Shown: positions 12,300-19,940 of the stretch, piece by piece
How the letters are laid out: each line of letters starts with the position of its first letter
Numbering within the stretch: the first letter of the stretch is position 1
DNA from: an uncultured Fretibacterium sp.
GTDB lineage: Bacteria; Synergistota; Synergistia; Synergistales; Aminobacteriaceae
DNA length: 23,133 nucleotides
Assembly (NCBI GenBank): GCA_937915835.1
Contig: CALGHA010000084.1
Location: 1-23,133, forward strand
Reading direction: 5' to 3'
Notes under the pieces: generated by a model
Database searches by the model: none
The model's input: only the letters and a program-made list of their open reading frames with translations
What the model was told of the DNA's origin: nothing
Position numbers and translations under genes: made by a program

Positions 12300-13086
12300 A
12301 CTCTTAACTTACCCTTTCGTAATTCGTGCTTTAATCGCCGGCTCGTTAATCTCAATATGCGCGTCAATCTTGGGCGTAATCCTCGTGTTAAAGCATTATT
12401 CGCTAATCGGTCATGGGCTTTCTGAAATTGGCTTTGCTTCACTCTCAATTTCGGCGGCTCTGAACATTCCTCCTGAACTCGTCTCAACTCCGGCTGTGAT
12501 AATCGCGTCGTTCATAATTATCTTCGTGAGTGAGAAATATAAATCGGCCGGAGATATTGCGATCGCTGTAGCTTCGTCGGCAGCTTTAGCACTGGGAATA
12601 ATAATCTCGTCATTGTCCGGCAAGGCTTCAAGCATGACTAGCTATTTATTCGGGAGCGTGTTAGCTATAACTCAGGGGGATTTGATTTATTCCGTGATAA
12701 TCTCATTAATCGTGATGGTCTCGTTCGTAATACTCTATAATAAATTTTTCCTGATAACTTACAACGAAGATTATGCGCGTTCACTTGGGATTAACACGAC
12801 GTTTTATCAGCTGATAATCTCAATTCTCACGGCCTTAATCGTCGTAATGGGTATGCGAATAATGGGAACGTTATTAATTTCCGGCGTAATAATTCTTCCT
12901 GCTGTGAGTGCTAAAACTTTTGCTTCTGGGTTTCGTTCGCTCGTAATAATCTCTGGGATAATCTCGTTAATCGCGTTCATTTCGGGATTAATTCTCTCGT
13001 TCATATTTAATCTTCCTGCTGGTGCGGGTATAATTCTTGCGAACACGATAATATTAATCATCATGAAAGTATTTGCGAAAAAATGA
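12283..13086 (+). CDS. Metal ABC transporter permease (ZnuB/TroC family, ABC-3)
   Basis: 267 residues from the ATG at 12283 (a TTG one codon earlier is possible); GGGAAG lies about 9 nt upstream. Eight or nine hydrophobic helices span most of the length. Family segments include LVLKHYSLIGHGLSEIGFAS near the first cytoplasmic loop and GTLLISGVIILPAVSAK (about 195-215), the conserved ABC-3 'G.lLv.allilPaa.A' region. It forms the membrane channel for the Mn/Zn/Fe uptake system. It overlaps the ATPase gene at its start and the next gene at its end (ATGA, 13083-13086), so the four genes are one operon. Confidence 0.94.
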   Translation: MNEILELLTYPFVIRALIAGSLISICASILGVILVLKHYSLIGHGLSEIGFASLSISAALNIPPELVSTPAVIIASFIIIFVSEKYKSAGDIAIAVASSAALALGIIISSLSGKASSMTSYLFGSVLAITQGDLIYSVIISLIVMVSFVILYNKFFLITYNEDYARSLGINTTFYQLIISILTALIVVMGMRIMGTLLISGVIILPAVSAKTFASGFRSLVIISGIISLIAFISGLILSFIFNLPAGAGIILANTIILIIMKVFAKK

Positions 13087-13622
13087 CAGGCAAGGGACAT
13101 AGAATATCGACATTTGCATTCGTAATCGGCGCTACAGGCTCACCATTGGCCGCAGTTATGAGCTTTCTAGGGAGCACATTCCCTGACAGCTCAGAGTATA
13201 CGTTTTTCGGGAAAAGGCGTAATCGTTATCATCGGCGATATACACACTGGTTTATTCCGTGGCTTGCGCTGGCTTATGCGTGTTTTGCGCGTTCGGGCTG
13301 GATTGTTCCGAGAATTTCGGCTCTTGTTGACGGCAGAGGTGCACACCGTGATGTATGGGCTTGCGCGGGTTTCTGGTTCATGGGATGTGTGCTGCATATT
13401 CTCGAAGATGCTTTTTGCGGGACTGTTCCGTTTTTACGTCCTTGGAAGCGTGATGTTGGGCTTCATATTTTTCACATGTCGAAGAAAATCGGCGAGATGA
13501 GCATGGGCGAGAAGAACTTTGTGCTGTGTTGCGCGGGAATTTCTTTTATCGCGTTCATGATACGAACTTTCACGATAGACAGCTTTTTACAGTTCTTGTT
13601 AAAAATTTGGCGGAGTATATAA
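13083..13622 (+). CDS. YdjM-like membrane-bound metal-dependent hydrolase
   Basis: 179 residues. It begins with MTGKGHRISTFA (H6), then a membrane helix, then PDSSEYTFFGKRRNRYHRRYTHW (D, and the HRRYTH motif at about 50-55), more membrane helices and FMGCVLHILEDAFCGTVPFLRPW (H and D near 118-122). This spacing of His/Asp between helices is the DUF457/YdjM inner-membrane metal-dependent hydrolase pattern, a family with poorly defined substrates that includes LexA-regulated E. coli YdjM. Its ATG overlaps the permease stop by 4 nt, so it is coupled to the metal transporter. It could need the imported metal, or act in metal homeostasis at the membrane; that is inference. GC content is visibly higher here than in the permease gene. 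Confidence 0.75.
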   Translation: MTGKGHRISTFAFVIGATGSPLAAVMSFLGSTFPDSSEYTFFGKRRNRYHRRYTHWFIPWLALAYACFARSGWIVPRISALVDGRGAHRDVWACAGFWFMGCVLHILEDAFCGTVPFLRPWKRDVGLHIFHMSKKIGEMSMGEKNFVLCCAGISFIAFMIRTFTIDSFLQFLLKIWRSI

Positions 13623-13677
13623 CCGTATGCAGGAATGCTTTCATGATAAACTCACTCGACAGCTTCCCTTAAACACA

Positions 13678-13707
13678 ATGACACAATCAATAAATTTTTG
13701 CTATAAT
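13678..13707 (+). promoter_or_regulatory. Upstream promoter of the FkbM gene (P1)
   Basis: ATGACA (13678-13683, 5/6), 18-bp spacer, and extended -10 TGCTATAAT (13699-13707, hexamer perfect). It lies about 150 bp before the fkbM-like ATG. Confidence 0.6.
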
Positions 13708-13734
13708 AAATAAAAATTTCACGCGAAAGGAGTA

Positions 13735-13764
13735 TTGACAAGAATGCAAAATTGTGCGTATAAT
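13735..13764 (+). promoter_or_regulatory. Consensus sigma-70 promoter of the FkbM gene (P2)
   Basis: TTGACA (13735-13740), 18-bp spacer, TATAAT (13759-13764): both hexamers are perfect. The expected start lies in the TTGGCTA repeats that follow directly. The leader to the ATG at 13859 is about 90 nt and ends with a strong GGAGGAG ribosome site. Confidence 0.8.
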
Positions 13765-13780
13765 TGGCTATTGGCTATTG
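13764..13780 (+). repeat. 7-bp tandem repeat TTGGCTA at the promoter start
   Basis: Two full copies (13764-13770, 13771-13777) plus TTG of a third. The first copy shares the final T of the P2 -10 box, so the array occupies the transcription start region. Confidence 0.7.
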
Positions 13781-13858
13781 CTCTAATTGTGTCTTCATAA
13801 CTCATCGTAATAATAATTTTCATTGTCTATCTTCGTATTTATCTGGAGGAGTTAGGCA

Positions 13859-15001
13859 ATGAGCGTTAAAAGTTTCATCAAAAAACATTGTCCGTCCTTT
13901 CTTCTTCCGTTAATTAGAGTTCCTTACAGATATTCAGGCTTAAGGAGATTAAGTTATCATCATAGAATTTCTCAGACCATAAAGAAAGCTGATAAATTTC
14001 TTCCGTATTATCAAGATGAGCTGTCAAAAATTCTTCTTGCCGACCATGAACGATTTTTACGGACTCAGGACGAGAATATTTTCATTGACCGTGCAAAATC
14101 AGAAGGCTGGAGATTTAACGGGATTTATGCAGGAGTTGGAGGCGGCTATGAATTTATTGACCCCGAAAAGTTCTCAGGTCTCGTTCTAATTTATGATGAT
14201 GACGACAGCGATAATCTTAAACGCTCGAAAAACTTATTATCAATAAGCGACTGGGCCGAAAAATATAGATGTTTAACGCTTGCAGATTTTCTGAATAATG
14301 TTGAAGTTAAGCGAAGTGAATTAATCGTTCCTGTCTTGAGCGAAAAGAAAATCCCGGAATTTTTTGACTTCATGCGGCGTAACAATATGTTCTACTCTCA
14401 TCATGTCCGTTTCGGCAATCTTTCATCAATCCGAGAAGACGAACAATATTTTGACGTTTTCGAACCTGTTGATGACGAGATTATCATTGACGCAGGATGT
14501 TACGACGGGGCGACGGCGATAAACTTTCTTAAGTGGGGACAAGGCAAGGTAAAGAAAATTTACTCGTTCGAGTTTGATCCGGTTAATGCTGAAATATGCG
14601 AGAGAAATTTACAGCCATATCAGGACAAAATTACTCTCGTCAAAAAAGGAACATGGGATAAGGACGAAACTCTTCATGTAAATCCTTCAGGCAGCTCCGG
14701 GAGTTCCGTCCGAAGTGAAGGCAACGTTGAAGTTCAGCTGACAGCGATTGACAACGTCGTAAAAGATGAAAAAGTTACGTTCATAAAAATGGACGTTGAA
14801 GGTGCCGAGTTGAAATCCCTGATGGGCGCAAGAAACACAATCACTAAAAATCATCCTAGACTAGCAATATGCATGTATCACAAACTAGAAGACCTTTACG
14901 AGATACCGGAATATATTTTGTCGCTCGTGCCGGAGTATAAATTTTATCTCAGACATTACGATTCAAACTACTGCGAATTAGTTTTGTATGCTTATTGCTG
15001 A
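13859..15001 (+). CDS. FkbM-family methyltransferase
   Basis: 380 residues. The N-terminal 200 are variable, with a basic hydrophobic start (SFIKKHCPSFLLPLIRVPYRY) but no clear signal peptide. The C-terminal half is the SAM-dependent FkbM domain: IIIDAGCYDGATAINFLKWG (motif I), IYSFEFDPVNAEICERNL (acidic ribose-binding residue E), and VTFIKMDVEGAELKSLMGA, the FkbM signature KxDVEGxE. Such enzymes O-methylate sugars or other hydroxyls of surface glycans and secondary products. The gene stands alone between two promoters and the converging trp operon, whose trpA it overlaps by 24 nt at the 3' end. It could methylate a glycan or the phosphoramidate group made by the 4173-8425 operon, but no sequence feature proves that link. 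Confidence 0.9.
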   Translation: MSVKSFIKKHCPSFLLPLIRVPYRYSGLRRLSYHHRISQTIKKADKFLPYYQDELSKILLADHERFLRTQDENIFIDRAKSEGWRFNGIYAGVGGGYEFIDPEKFSGLVLIYDDDDSDNLKRSKNLLSISDWAEKYRCLTLADFLNNVEVKRSELIVPVLSEKKIPEFFDFMRRNNMFYSHHVRFGNLSSIREDEQYFDVFEPVDDEIIIDAGCYDGATAINFLKWGQGKVKKIYSFEFDPVNAEICERNLQPYQDKITLVKKGTWDKDETLHVNPSGSSGSSVRSEGNVEVQLTAIDNVVKDEKVTFIKMDVEGAELKSLMGARNTITKNHPRLAICMYHKLEDLYEIPEYILSLVPEYKFYLRHYDSNYCELVLYAYC

Positions 15002-15757
15002 TTTCATCTCATGAACGAATTGGCCGACGTATTCAGGGGAATTTGCACCGTATTTAGCGATTAACTTTACGATTGCTGAGCCTACGATTACGCCGTCAGA
15101 AATTTTTGACATTTTCGCGGCCTGTTCAGGATTGGAAATTCCGAAGCCTATCGCACAGGGAACTTTTGAGCTTTTACGGATTGAGTTTACGATTTCTTCA
15201 AGATTTGTCGTGATATTCGTACGTGTTCCTGTTACGCCCAAACTTGAGACGACGTAAATAAATCCTTCAGCTTCACGCGCAATCATCGAAATTCTCTCGT
15301 CGGAAGTCGGCGCAATCATCGAGATTAAATCAACTCCGAACTTTTTACAGGCGGGCAAAAATTCCTCTTTTTCCTCAAACGGCAAATCTGGAACGATAAG
15401 CCCGTCAATCTTTATTTCTTGGCAAGTCCGGATAAACTTTTCAGTTCCATATGAGAATATCACGTTCGCATAAGTCATGAACACGAGGGGAATTTTCACA
15501 TCTTGCCTAATTTCACGCACCATGTCAAAAATTTTGTCCGTCGTAACTCCTCCGCTTAATGCACGATAATTCGCCGACTGAATTACAACTCCTTCTGCCG
15601 TCGGGTCTGAAAACGGAATGCCAAGCTCGATTAAGTCCGCTCCGTTCTCAGCCGCTGAACGTATAACTTTTTTAGTCGTCTCAATGTCAGGATCTCCGCA
15701 AGTTATGAACGCGATAAAAGCCTTGCCATGCTCGAATGCCTCATGAATTTTGCTCAT
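14978..15757 (-). CDS. trpA: Tryptophan synthase alpha subunit
   Basis: 259 residues, normal length. FITCGDPDIETT, LIELGIPFSDPTAEGVVIQ (catalytic Glu and substrate loop), PLVFMTYANVIFSYG, GLIVPDLPFEE, SSLGVTGTR (loop 6) and PCAIGFGISNPEQA are all in order. It cleaves indole-3-glycerol phosphate to indole and glyceraldehyde-3-phosphate within the alpha2beta2 complex with TrpB. It is the last gene of trpDCBA; AGGAGAG precedes the ATG, 36 nt after trpB. Its 3' end overlaps the converging FkbM gene by 24 nt and no terminator is visible between them. Confidence 0.97.
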   Translation of the reverse strand: MSKIHEAFEHGKAFIAFITCGDPDIETTKKVIRSAAENGADLIELGIPFSDPTAEGVVIQSANYRALSGGVTTDKIFDMVREIRQDVKIPLVFMTYANVIFSYGTEKFIRTCQEIKIDGLIVPDLPFEEKEEFLPACKKFGVDLISMIAPTSDERISMIAREAEGFIYVVSSLGVTGTRTNITTNLEEIVNSIRKSSKVPCAIGFGISNPEQAAKMSKISDGVIVGSAIVKLIAKYGANSPEYVGQFVHEMKSAISIQN

Positions 15758-15793
15758 TTATTCTCTCCTCCGTTTGCAATTTTGCCGCGTCGT

Positions 15794-16984
15794 TTACTCA
15801 TTAATATTTTCGCCTCTGTATCGTGCTATTGCCGCGCAATCCTTATCTCCTCGTCCGGAAATTGTGATAACTATGATTTTTTCGCGTCCAAGTTCCTTAG
15901 CAAGTTTCAAAGCGTGAGAGACAGCATGAGCCGATTCAATCGCCGGAATTATTCCCTCAGTTTTCGCTAAATACTCGAAAGCTAACACGGCTTCTTCGTC
16001 AGTAACAGGAACGTATTCAGCACGTTTTGTGTCGTGTAAATGTGCATGTTCCGGGCCAATTCCAGGATAATCAAGTCCCGCCGAAATCGAGTAAACCGGA
16101 GCAATCTGGCCGAACTCGTCCTGACAGAAATATGATTTCATGCCGTGAAAAATTCCCAATCTTCCGGTTGAGATTGTCGCGGCCGTCTCGAAAGTGTCAA
16201 TTCCGCGTCCTGCAGCTTCACAGCCGATTAATCTCACGTCCTTATCGTTGATGAAATGCCAGAAACTTCCGATTGCGTTTGAGCCTCCTCCGACACAAGC
16301 GATTACAGCGTCCGGCAATCTTCCTTCACGTTCAAGAATTTGTGCCTTAATCTCGCGTGAAATTACAGCCTGAAAATCTCTCACAATCGTCGGGAATGGA
16401 TGAGGCCCCATCACTGAGCCTAAGCAATAATGAGTGTCGTCAATCCTTGATGTCCATTCACGAAACGCTTCAGAAACGGCATCTTTGAGCGTTCCTGTTC
16501 CGGATTTCACCGGGATAACTTCAGCTCCGAGTAAACGCATTCTGTAAACGTTGAGGGCCTGCCTGATTGTGTCCTCTTCTCCCATGAACACGACACATGA
16601 CATTCCCATTAAGGCGGCGGCAGTCGCTGTTGCTACACCGTGTTGACCTGCTCCAGTCTCAGCGATTAGGCGAGTTTTTCCCATTTTCTTGGCTAATAAC
16701 GCTTGACCTAATACGTTATTAATCTTGTGCGCTCCTGTGTGATTTAAGTCCTCACGCTTGAGATAAATTTTCGCTCCTCCTAAGTCCTCAGTCATTCGAC
16801 GAGCGTAATATAATCTCGACGGACGACCAGCATACTCATTGAATAAACTCTCAAGCTCAGCATTAAAATTTTCATCATTCTTGTAAAAGTTGTAAGCACG
16901 TTCAAGCTCATTTACGGCGTTCATAAGAGTTTCGGGAATATATTGCCCCCCATGAATGCCAAATCTTCCGGCCTTGTTCGTCAT
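15794..16984 (-). CDS. trpB: Tryptophan synthase beta subunit
   Basis: 396 residues, the classic TrpB1 length. It opens GRFGIHGGQYIPETLM. The PLP lysine lies in GAHKINNVLGQ; ETGAGQHGVATA and the phosphate-binding GGGSNAIG follow. The C terminus has the ISGRGDKD motif. It condenses indole with serine to tryptophan. The ATG overlaps the trpC stop by 4 nt (ATGA, 16984-16981), and GGGG lies about 10 nt upstream. In most operons trpF lies between trpC and trpB; here there is no room for it. Confidence 0.98.
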   Translation of the reverse strand: MTNKAGRFGIHGGQYIPETLMNAVNELERAYNFYKNDENFNAELESLFNEYAGRPSRLYYARRMTEDLGGAKIYLKREDLNHTGAHKINNVLGQALLAKKMGKTRLIAETGAGQHGVATATAAALMGMSCVVFMGEEDTIRQALNVYRMRLLGAEVIPVKSGTGTLKDAVSEAFREWTSRIDDTHYCLGSVMGPHPFPTIVRDFQAVISREIKAQILEREGRLPDAVIACVGGGSNAIGSFWHFINDKDVRLIGCEAAGRGIDTFETAATISTGRLGIFHGMKSYFCQDEFGQIAPVYSISAGLDYPGIGPEHAHLHDTKRAEYVPVTDEEAVLAFEYLAKTEGIIPAIESAHAVSHALKLAKELGREKIIVITISGRGDKDCAAIARYRGENINE

Positions 16985-17769
16985 TTAAAATTTTCCCCTT
17001 TCAGTTCGGCCAATTTTGCGCGTTTATCTTTTGCCCTCATCAATGCTTCACCAATCAACACCGCATCAGCTCCAATCTCCCGAATTTTCCTTACGTCCTC
17101 AGAGTTTCTTACTCCGCTTTCTGATACGAATAAAATATCAGCCGGGATTATCTCACGAAGTCTTGAGCTGTTCTGTGTATCAACGGTGAAATCCTTCAAG
17201 TTACGGTTATTAACGCCGATTATTCTTGCTCCTGCATTGAGTGCTGAGTTAATTTCGACTTCATCATGAGCTTCAACGAGTGCCGACATTCCGAGTTCAT
17301 CACACAGACTAATATAATCTCGGATTTGTCCTTCACTCAGAATTGCGCAGATTAATAACACTGCCGAAGCTCCTAAAATTTTTGCCTCATGTATCATATA
17401 CTCGTCAACCGTGAAATCTTTACGAAGACACGGAATTTTTACAGCTTCCGCAATTTCCCTCAGATACAAATCGCTTCCAAGAAAGTAAACCGGTTCAGTC
17501 AACACAGAGATACAATCAGCTCCGGCCGCCTCATATTCCCGTGCAATTTCGAGATACGGGAAATCTTCAGCGATTAAGCCTTTGGACGGAGAAGCCTTCT
17601 TACATTCACAGATAAACGCAAGCCCCTCACGTTTCAGAGCATGTTCAAACTCAAAATTTCCCTTTGGAAGCGATAATGCCTGACGCGAAATTTCCTGAAG
17701 AGTTAAGTTTTTCTGAGCTTGATTTACTCGTTCACGTGCGAGACTTGCGAGTTTGTCAAGGATATTCAT
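16981..17769 (-). CDS. trpC: Indole-3-glycerol-phosphate synthase
   Basis: 262 residues, a single-domain enzyme with no fused PRA isomerase. The (beta/alpha)8 barrel shows FICECKKASPSKGLI (catalytic Lys region), CISVLTEPVYFLG, CLRKDFTVDEYMI (second catalytic Lys), ALVEAHDEVE, GVNNRNLKDF and FVSESGVRN. It converts carboxyphenylamino-deoxyribulose phosphate to indole-3-glycerol phosphate. The start directly abuts the trpD stop (TAAATG) and the end overlaps trpB, so it is translated as part of trpDCBA. Confidence 0.97.
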   Translation of the reverse strand: MNILDKLASLARERVNQAQKNLTLQEISRQALSLPKGNFEFEHALKREGLAFICECKKASPSKGLIAEDFPYLEIAREYEAAGADCISVLTEPVYFLGSDLYLREIAEAVKIPCLRKDFTVDEYMIHEAKILGASAVLLICAILSEGQIRDYISLCDELGMSALVEAHDEVEINSALNAGARIIGVNNRNLKDFTVDTQNSSRLREIIPADILFVSESGVRNSEDVRKIREIGADAVLIGEALMRAKDKRAKLAELKGENFK

Positions 17770-18786
17770 TTATTGATTGCTTACCTTGATTAATAATTCA
17801 AGTGTCTCTAATGCTTTTCCTGAGTCAATAATTTCTCCGGCCAATTTCACACCGTCTTTCATGTTCTCAGCTTTACCGGCAATATACAGAGCTGCTCCAG
17901 CGTTCAATAACACGGTGTTACGTTTATGGCCAGTTTTACCCTTGAGAATTTCGCGAGTAATTTCGGCATTCTCTTTCGGACTTCCACCCTTCAACTCGTC
18001 CTTGCTGCATGTCTCAAATCCGAAATCTTCAGGCTTAATCACGTAAGACTTGAACCAGCCTTCGCGAATTTCACAAATTTTTGTCGGTGAGCTTAACGAA
18101 ATTTCATCAAGTTTATCCATTCCGTAAACGACCATTCCGCGTTTAACGCCTAAATTCACGAGGACTTGCGCAAGAGGCTCAACGAGATAATCATCATAAA
18201 CGCCTAAAATTTGCATTGATGGCGATGCTGGATTAGTGAGAGGTCCAAGAATGTTGAAGACTGTACGAAATCCCAATTCTTTACGGATTGGCCCGACATA
18301 TTTCATTGAGGTATGATATTTCTGCGCAAAAAAGAAACACATTCCGACTTTCTTTAACAGTTCAACGCATTTTTCGGGGCTTTGGTCGATATTAACTCCG
18401 AGTGCTTCAAGACAATCTGCTGTACCGGATTTTGATGATGCCGCTCTATTACCGTGCTTAGCAACTTTAACTCCTCCAGCTGCTGCGATTATTGCTGAAG
18501 TCGTCGAGATGTTAAAGCTGTGAGCATTGTCTCCTCCGGTTCCGACGATTTCGAGAACGTTCATTCCGGTATTAACTTTCAGGGCATGTTCCCTCATTGC
18601 TGCTGCACATCCGGCTATTTCGTCCGTAGTCTCAGCTCGTGCGCTCTTCGTCGACATTGCGGCGAGGAATGCGGCGTTCTGAGTTTGTGAAGTTTCTCCG
18701 TTCATAATCTCGTTCATAACTGTATATGCTTCGTCGTAAGTCAAATCGGCCTTGTTTACGAGCTTAACGATTGCTTCTTTTATCAT
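17770..18786 (-). CDS. trpD: Anthranilate phosphoribosyltransferase
   Basis: 338 residues from the ATG at 18786, chosen because AAAGGAG lies about 10 nt upstream and the protein then starts MIKEAIVKLVNKADLTYDEA, as TrpD normally does; the frame is open a further 23 codons to 18855 without a ribosome site. PRPP-binding VGTGGDNAHSFNIST, KHGNRAASSKSGTADCLEALG and the metal-binding DE pair in GMDKLDEISL are present. It joins anthranilate to PRPP. It is the first gene of the unit: trpE and trpG are not upstream, where rpsD is encoded divergently. No Trp-rich leader peptide or T-box is visible in the 229-bp gap, so control by attenuation is not supported. Confidence 0.96.
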   Translation of the reverse strand: MIKEAIVKLVNKADLTYDEAYTVMNEIMNGETSQTQNAAFLAAMSTKSARAETTDEIAGCAAAMREHALKVNTGMNVLEIVGTGGDNAHSFNISTTSAIIAAAGGVKVAKHGNRAASSKSGTADCLEALGVNIDQSPEKCVELLKKVGMCFFFAQKYHTSMKYVGPIRKELGFRTVFNILGPLTNPASPSMQILGVYDDYLVEPLAQVLVNLGVKRGMVVYGMDKLDEISLSSPTKICEIREGWFKSYVIKPEDFGFETCSKDELKGGSPKENAEITREILKGKTGHKRNTVLLNAGAALYIAGKAENMKDGVKLAGEIIDSGKALETLELLIKVSNQ

Positions 18787-18874
18787 GCTAATATTCTCCT
18801 TTATCGTGTAAAATTTTCGGTGAATAATATCATGAAACTTGCAATAGCTAATCAATCATTAATGCGTTAATACG

Positions 18875-18927
18875 AAAATAGAACGTGTTATATTTCATCG
18901 TTAAAAATTTTGTGAACGTGTTATAGT
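18875..18927 (+). promoter_or_regulatory. Duplicated GAACGTGTTATA promoter-like element before rpsD
   Basis: GAACGTGTTATA occurs at 18881-18892 and 18914-18925, 33 bp apart (about three helical turns). Each contains an extended -10-like box on the plus strand: TGTTATATT (18886-18894) and TGTTATAGT (18919-18927), with TT..A.A-type -35 matches 15-16 bp upstream. They may be tandem rpsD promoters or paired operator sites. The first copy is almost identical to elements at 146-167 and 11481-11502. Confidence 0.45.
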
Positions 18928-19015
18928 TTGGCTTAAACTTTACAATTTCAAATGCAGGTGCTAAACTCACAAGGCTACTAATTATATACTATTTTCAGGG
19001 AGTGTTTATATTTTC

Positions 19016-19630
19016 ATGGCAACACGCAGAGAACCACGATTCAAATTATGCCGTCATTTAGGTGTTAACGTCTGCGGACATCCTAAGGCATTAAAACGTT
19101 CGGATAAGTCTAAAGCCTCAGCAGCAGCGGCCGCCGCAAGAACAGGTCAGAAAGTTTCTCAGTACGGACTTCAGCTTCTCGAAAAACAGAAGATTAAGGC
19201 CTATTACGGAATTCTTGAGAGACAGTTTGCTCGTTATTTCGAGATGGCCGACAAGAGCGAAGAGATGACCGGTGTCGCATTGTTAAAAGCTCTGGAGTGC
19301 AGACTTGATAACTTAGTTTACAGAACAGGCTTTGCACGCTCAATCCGTCAGGCTCGCCAGCTTGTAAGTCATGGGCATATTCTCGTTAATGGCCAGAAGG
19401 TTGATATTCCTTCATACGGTGTTCAAGTCAACGACGTAATCAGCCTCAAGGAAAAATCCCGCACGAACCCGTTAATCGAAGCAAACTTTAACGGCTTAGT
19501 CTCATTCAACGTTCCTTATCTCGAAAAAGACAAAGCCCAGTTCAGCGCAAAATTAATCCGTGAACCTATGCGTGAGGAACTTCCGATTGATGTAACGGAA
19601 ATCCTTGCGGTCGAGTTGTATTCTAAGTAA
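19016..19630 (+). CDS. rpsD: 30S ribosomal protein S4
   Basis: 204 residues. The N-terminal region (ATRREPRFKLCRHLGVNVCGHPKALKR) is followed by the S4 RNA-binding domain with ECRLDNLVYRTGFARSIRQARQLVSHGHILVNGQKVDIPS, the textbook S4 motif (about 95-135). It is a primary 16S rRNA-binding protein of the small subunit and often an autogenous repressor. Only two cysteines (C12, C20) remain of the zinc-binding set seen in many S4 proteins, so this is the cysteine-poor form. The gene stands alone rather than in the usual rpsM-rpsK-rpsD-rpoA cluster. GGGAG lies 13 nt before the ATG, a rather long spacing. The roughly 90-nt leader could carry an S4 autoregulatory fold, but I cannot draw one confidently. 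Confidence 0.96.
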   Translation: MATRREPRFKLCRHLGVNVCGHPKALKRSDKSKASAAAAAARTGQKVSQYGLQLLEKQKIKAYYGILERQFARYFEMADKSEEMTGVALLKALECRLDNLVYRTGFARSIRQARQLVSHGHILVNGQKVDIPSYGVQVNDVISLKEKSRTNPLIEANFNGLVSFNVPYLEKDKAQFSAKLIREPMREELPIDVTEILAVELYSK

Positions 19631-19675
19631 AGATTGTAAAGATTATTACGATAAGCTGTGAAAAATTGTATCAGC

Positions 19676-19684
19676 TGATATAAT
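19676..19684 (+). promoter_or_regulatory. metK promoter (extended -10)
   Basis: TGATATAAT at 19676-19684, a perfect TGn-TATAAT. There is only a weak -35 match upstream. It lies about 65 bp before the SAM riboswitch, which it would transcribe. Confidence 0.6.
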
Positions 19685-19750
19685 ATAGCGTGAATTAAGA
19701 AAATTTCTGAAAGCGGCGGAAATTTTTATTTCAGTCCATCAGTAAAAAAA

Positions 19751-19909
19751 CTCTTATCGAGAGAGGTGGAGGGACCGGCCCTATGAAGCCCGGCAACCTG
19801 TCAAATCAGGTGCCAATACCGGCAGCAAATCAAAGCTGGATGATGAGAGAGAGTGATGATAAAAAATTTGTGTGTACTCTCTTGAACATTCAGGAGGGTA
19901 CATTTTTTT
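19751..19909 (+). promoter_or_regulatory. SAM-I (S-box) riboswitch with terminator
   Basis: The aptamer begins CTCTTATC (19751-19758), pairing with GATGAGAG (19842-19849) as P1, and contains the S-box core AGGTGGAGGGACCGGCCC, ATGAAGCCCGGCAACC and GGTGCCAATACC. A 13-bp terminator hairpin (19873-19885 with 19890-19902, loop ACAT) is followed by seven T (19903-19909). The antiterminator is visible: the 3' P1 strand AGAGAGT (19848-19854) can pair with ACTCTCT (19876-19882) of the terminator. SAM binding would stabilise P1, free the terminator and stop metK transcription. Confidence 0.97.
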
Positions 19910-19940
19910 GTGAGTAATCAACAAAGGAGGAAATTTATTA

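Noticed and set aside
13692..13719. AAATTTTT ... AAAAATTT inverted repeat around the first FkbM -10 box, considered as an invertible promoter
   Set aside because: Only 8 AT-only bases per arm, common by chance here, and no recombinase gene in the window.
16945..16951. Run of six C in trpB
   Set aside because: Too short for slippage switching and encodes conserved GG residues of TrpB.
18787..18855. Upstream extension of trpD by 23 codons
   Set aside because: No ribosome site; the ATG at 18786 has AAAGGAG and gives the normal TrpD N terminus.
18787..19015. Possible trp leader peptide, T-box or attenuator before trpD
   Set aside because: No run of Trp codons, no T-box sequence and no terminator hairpin with T run on the minus strand.
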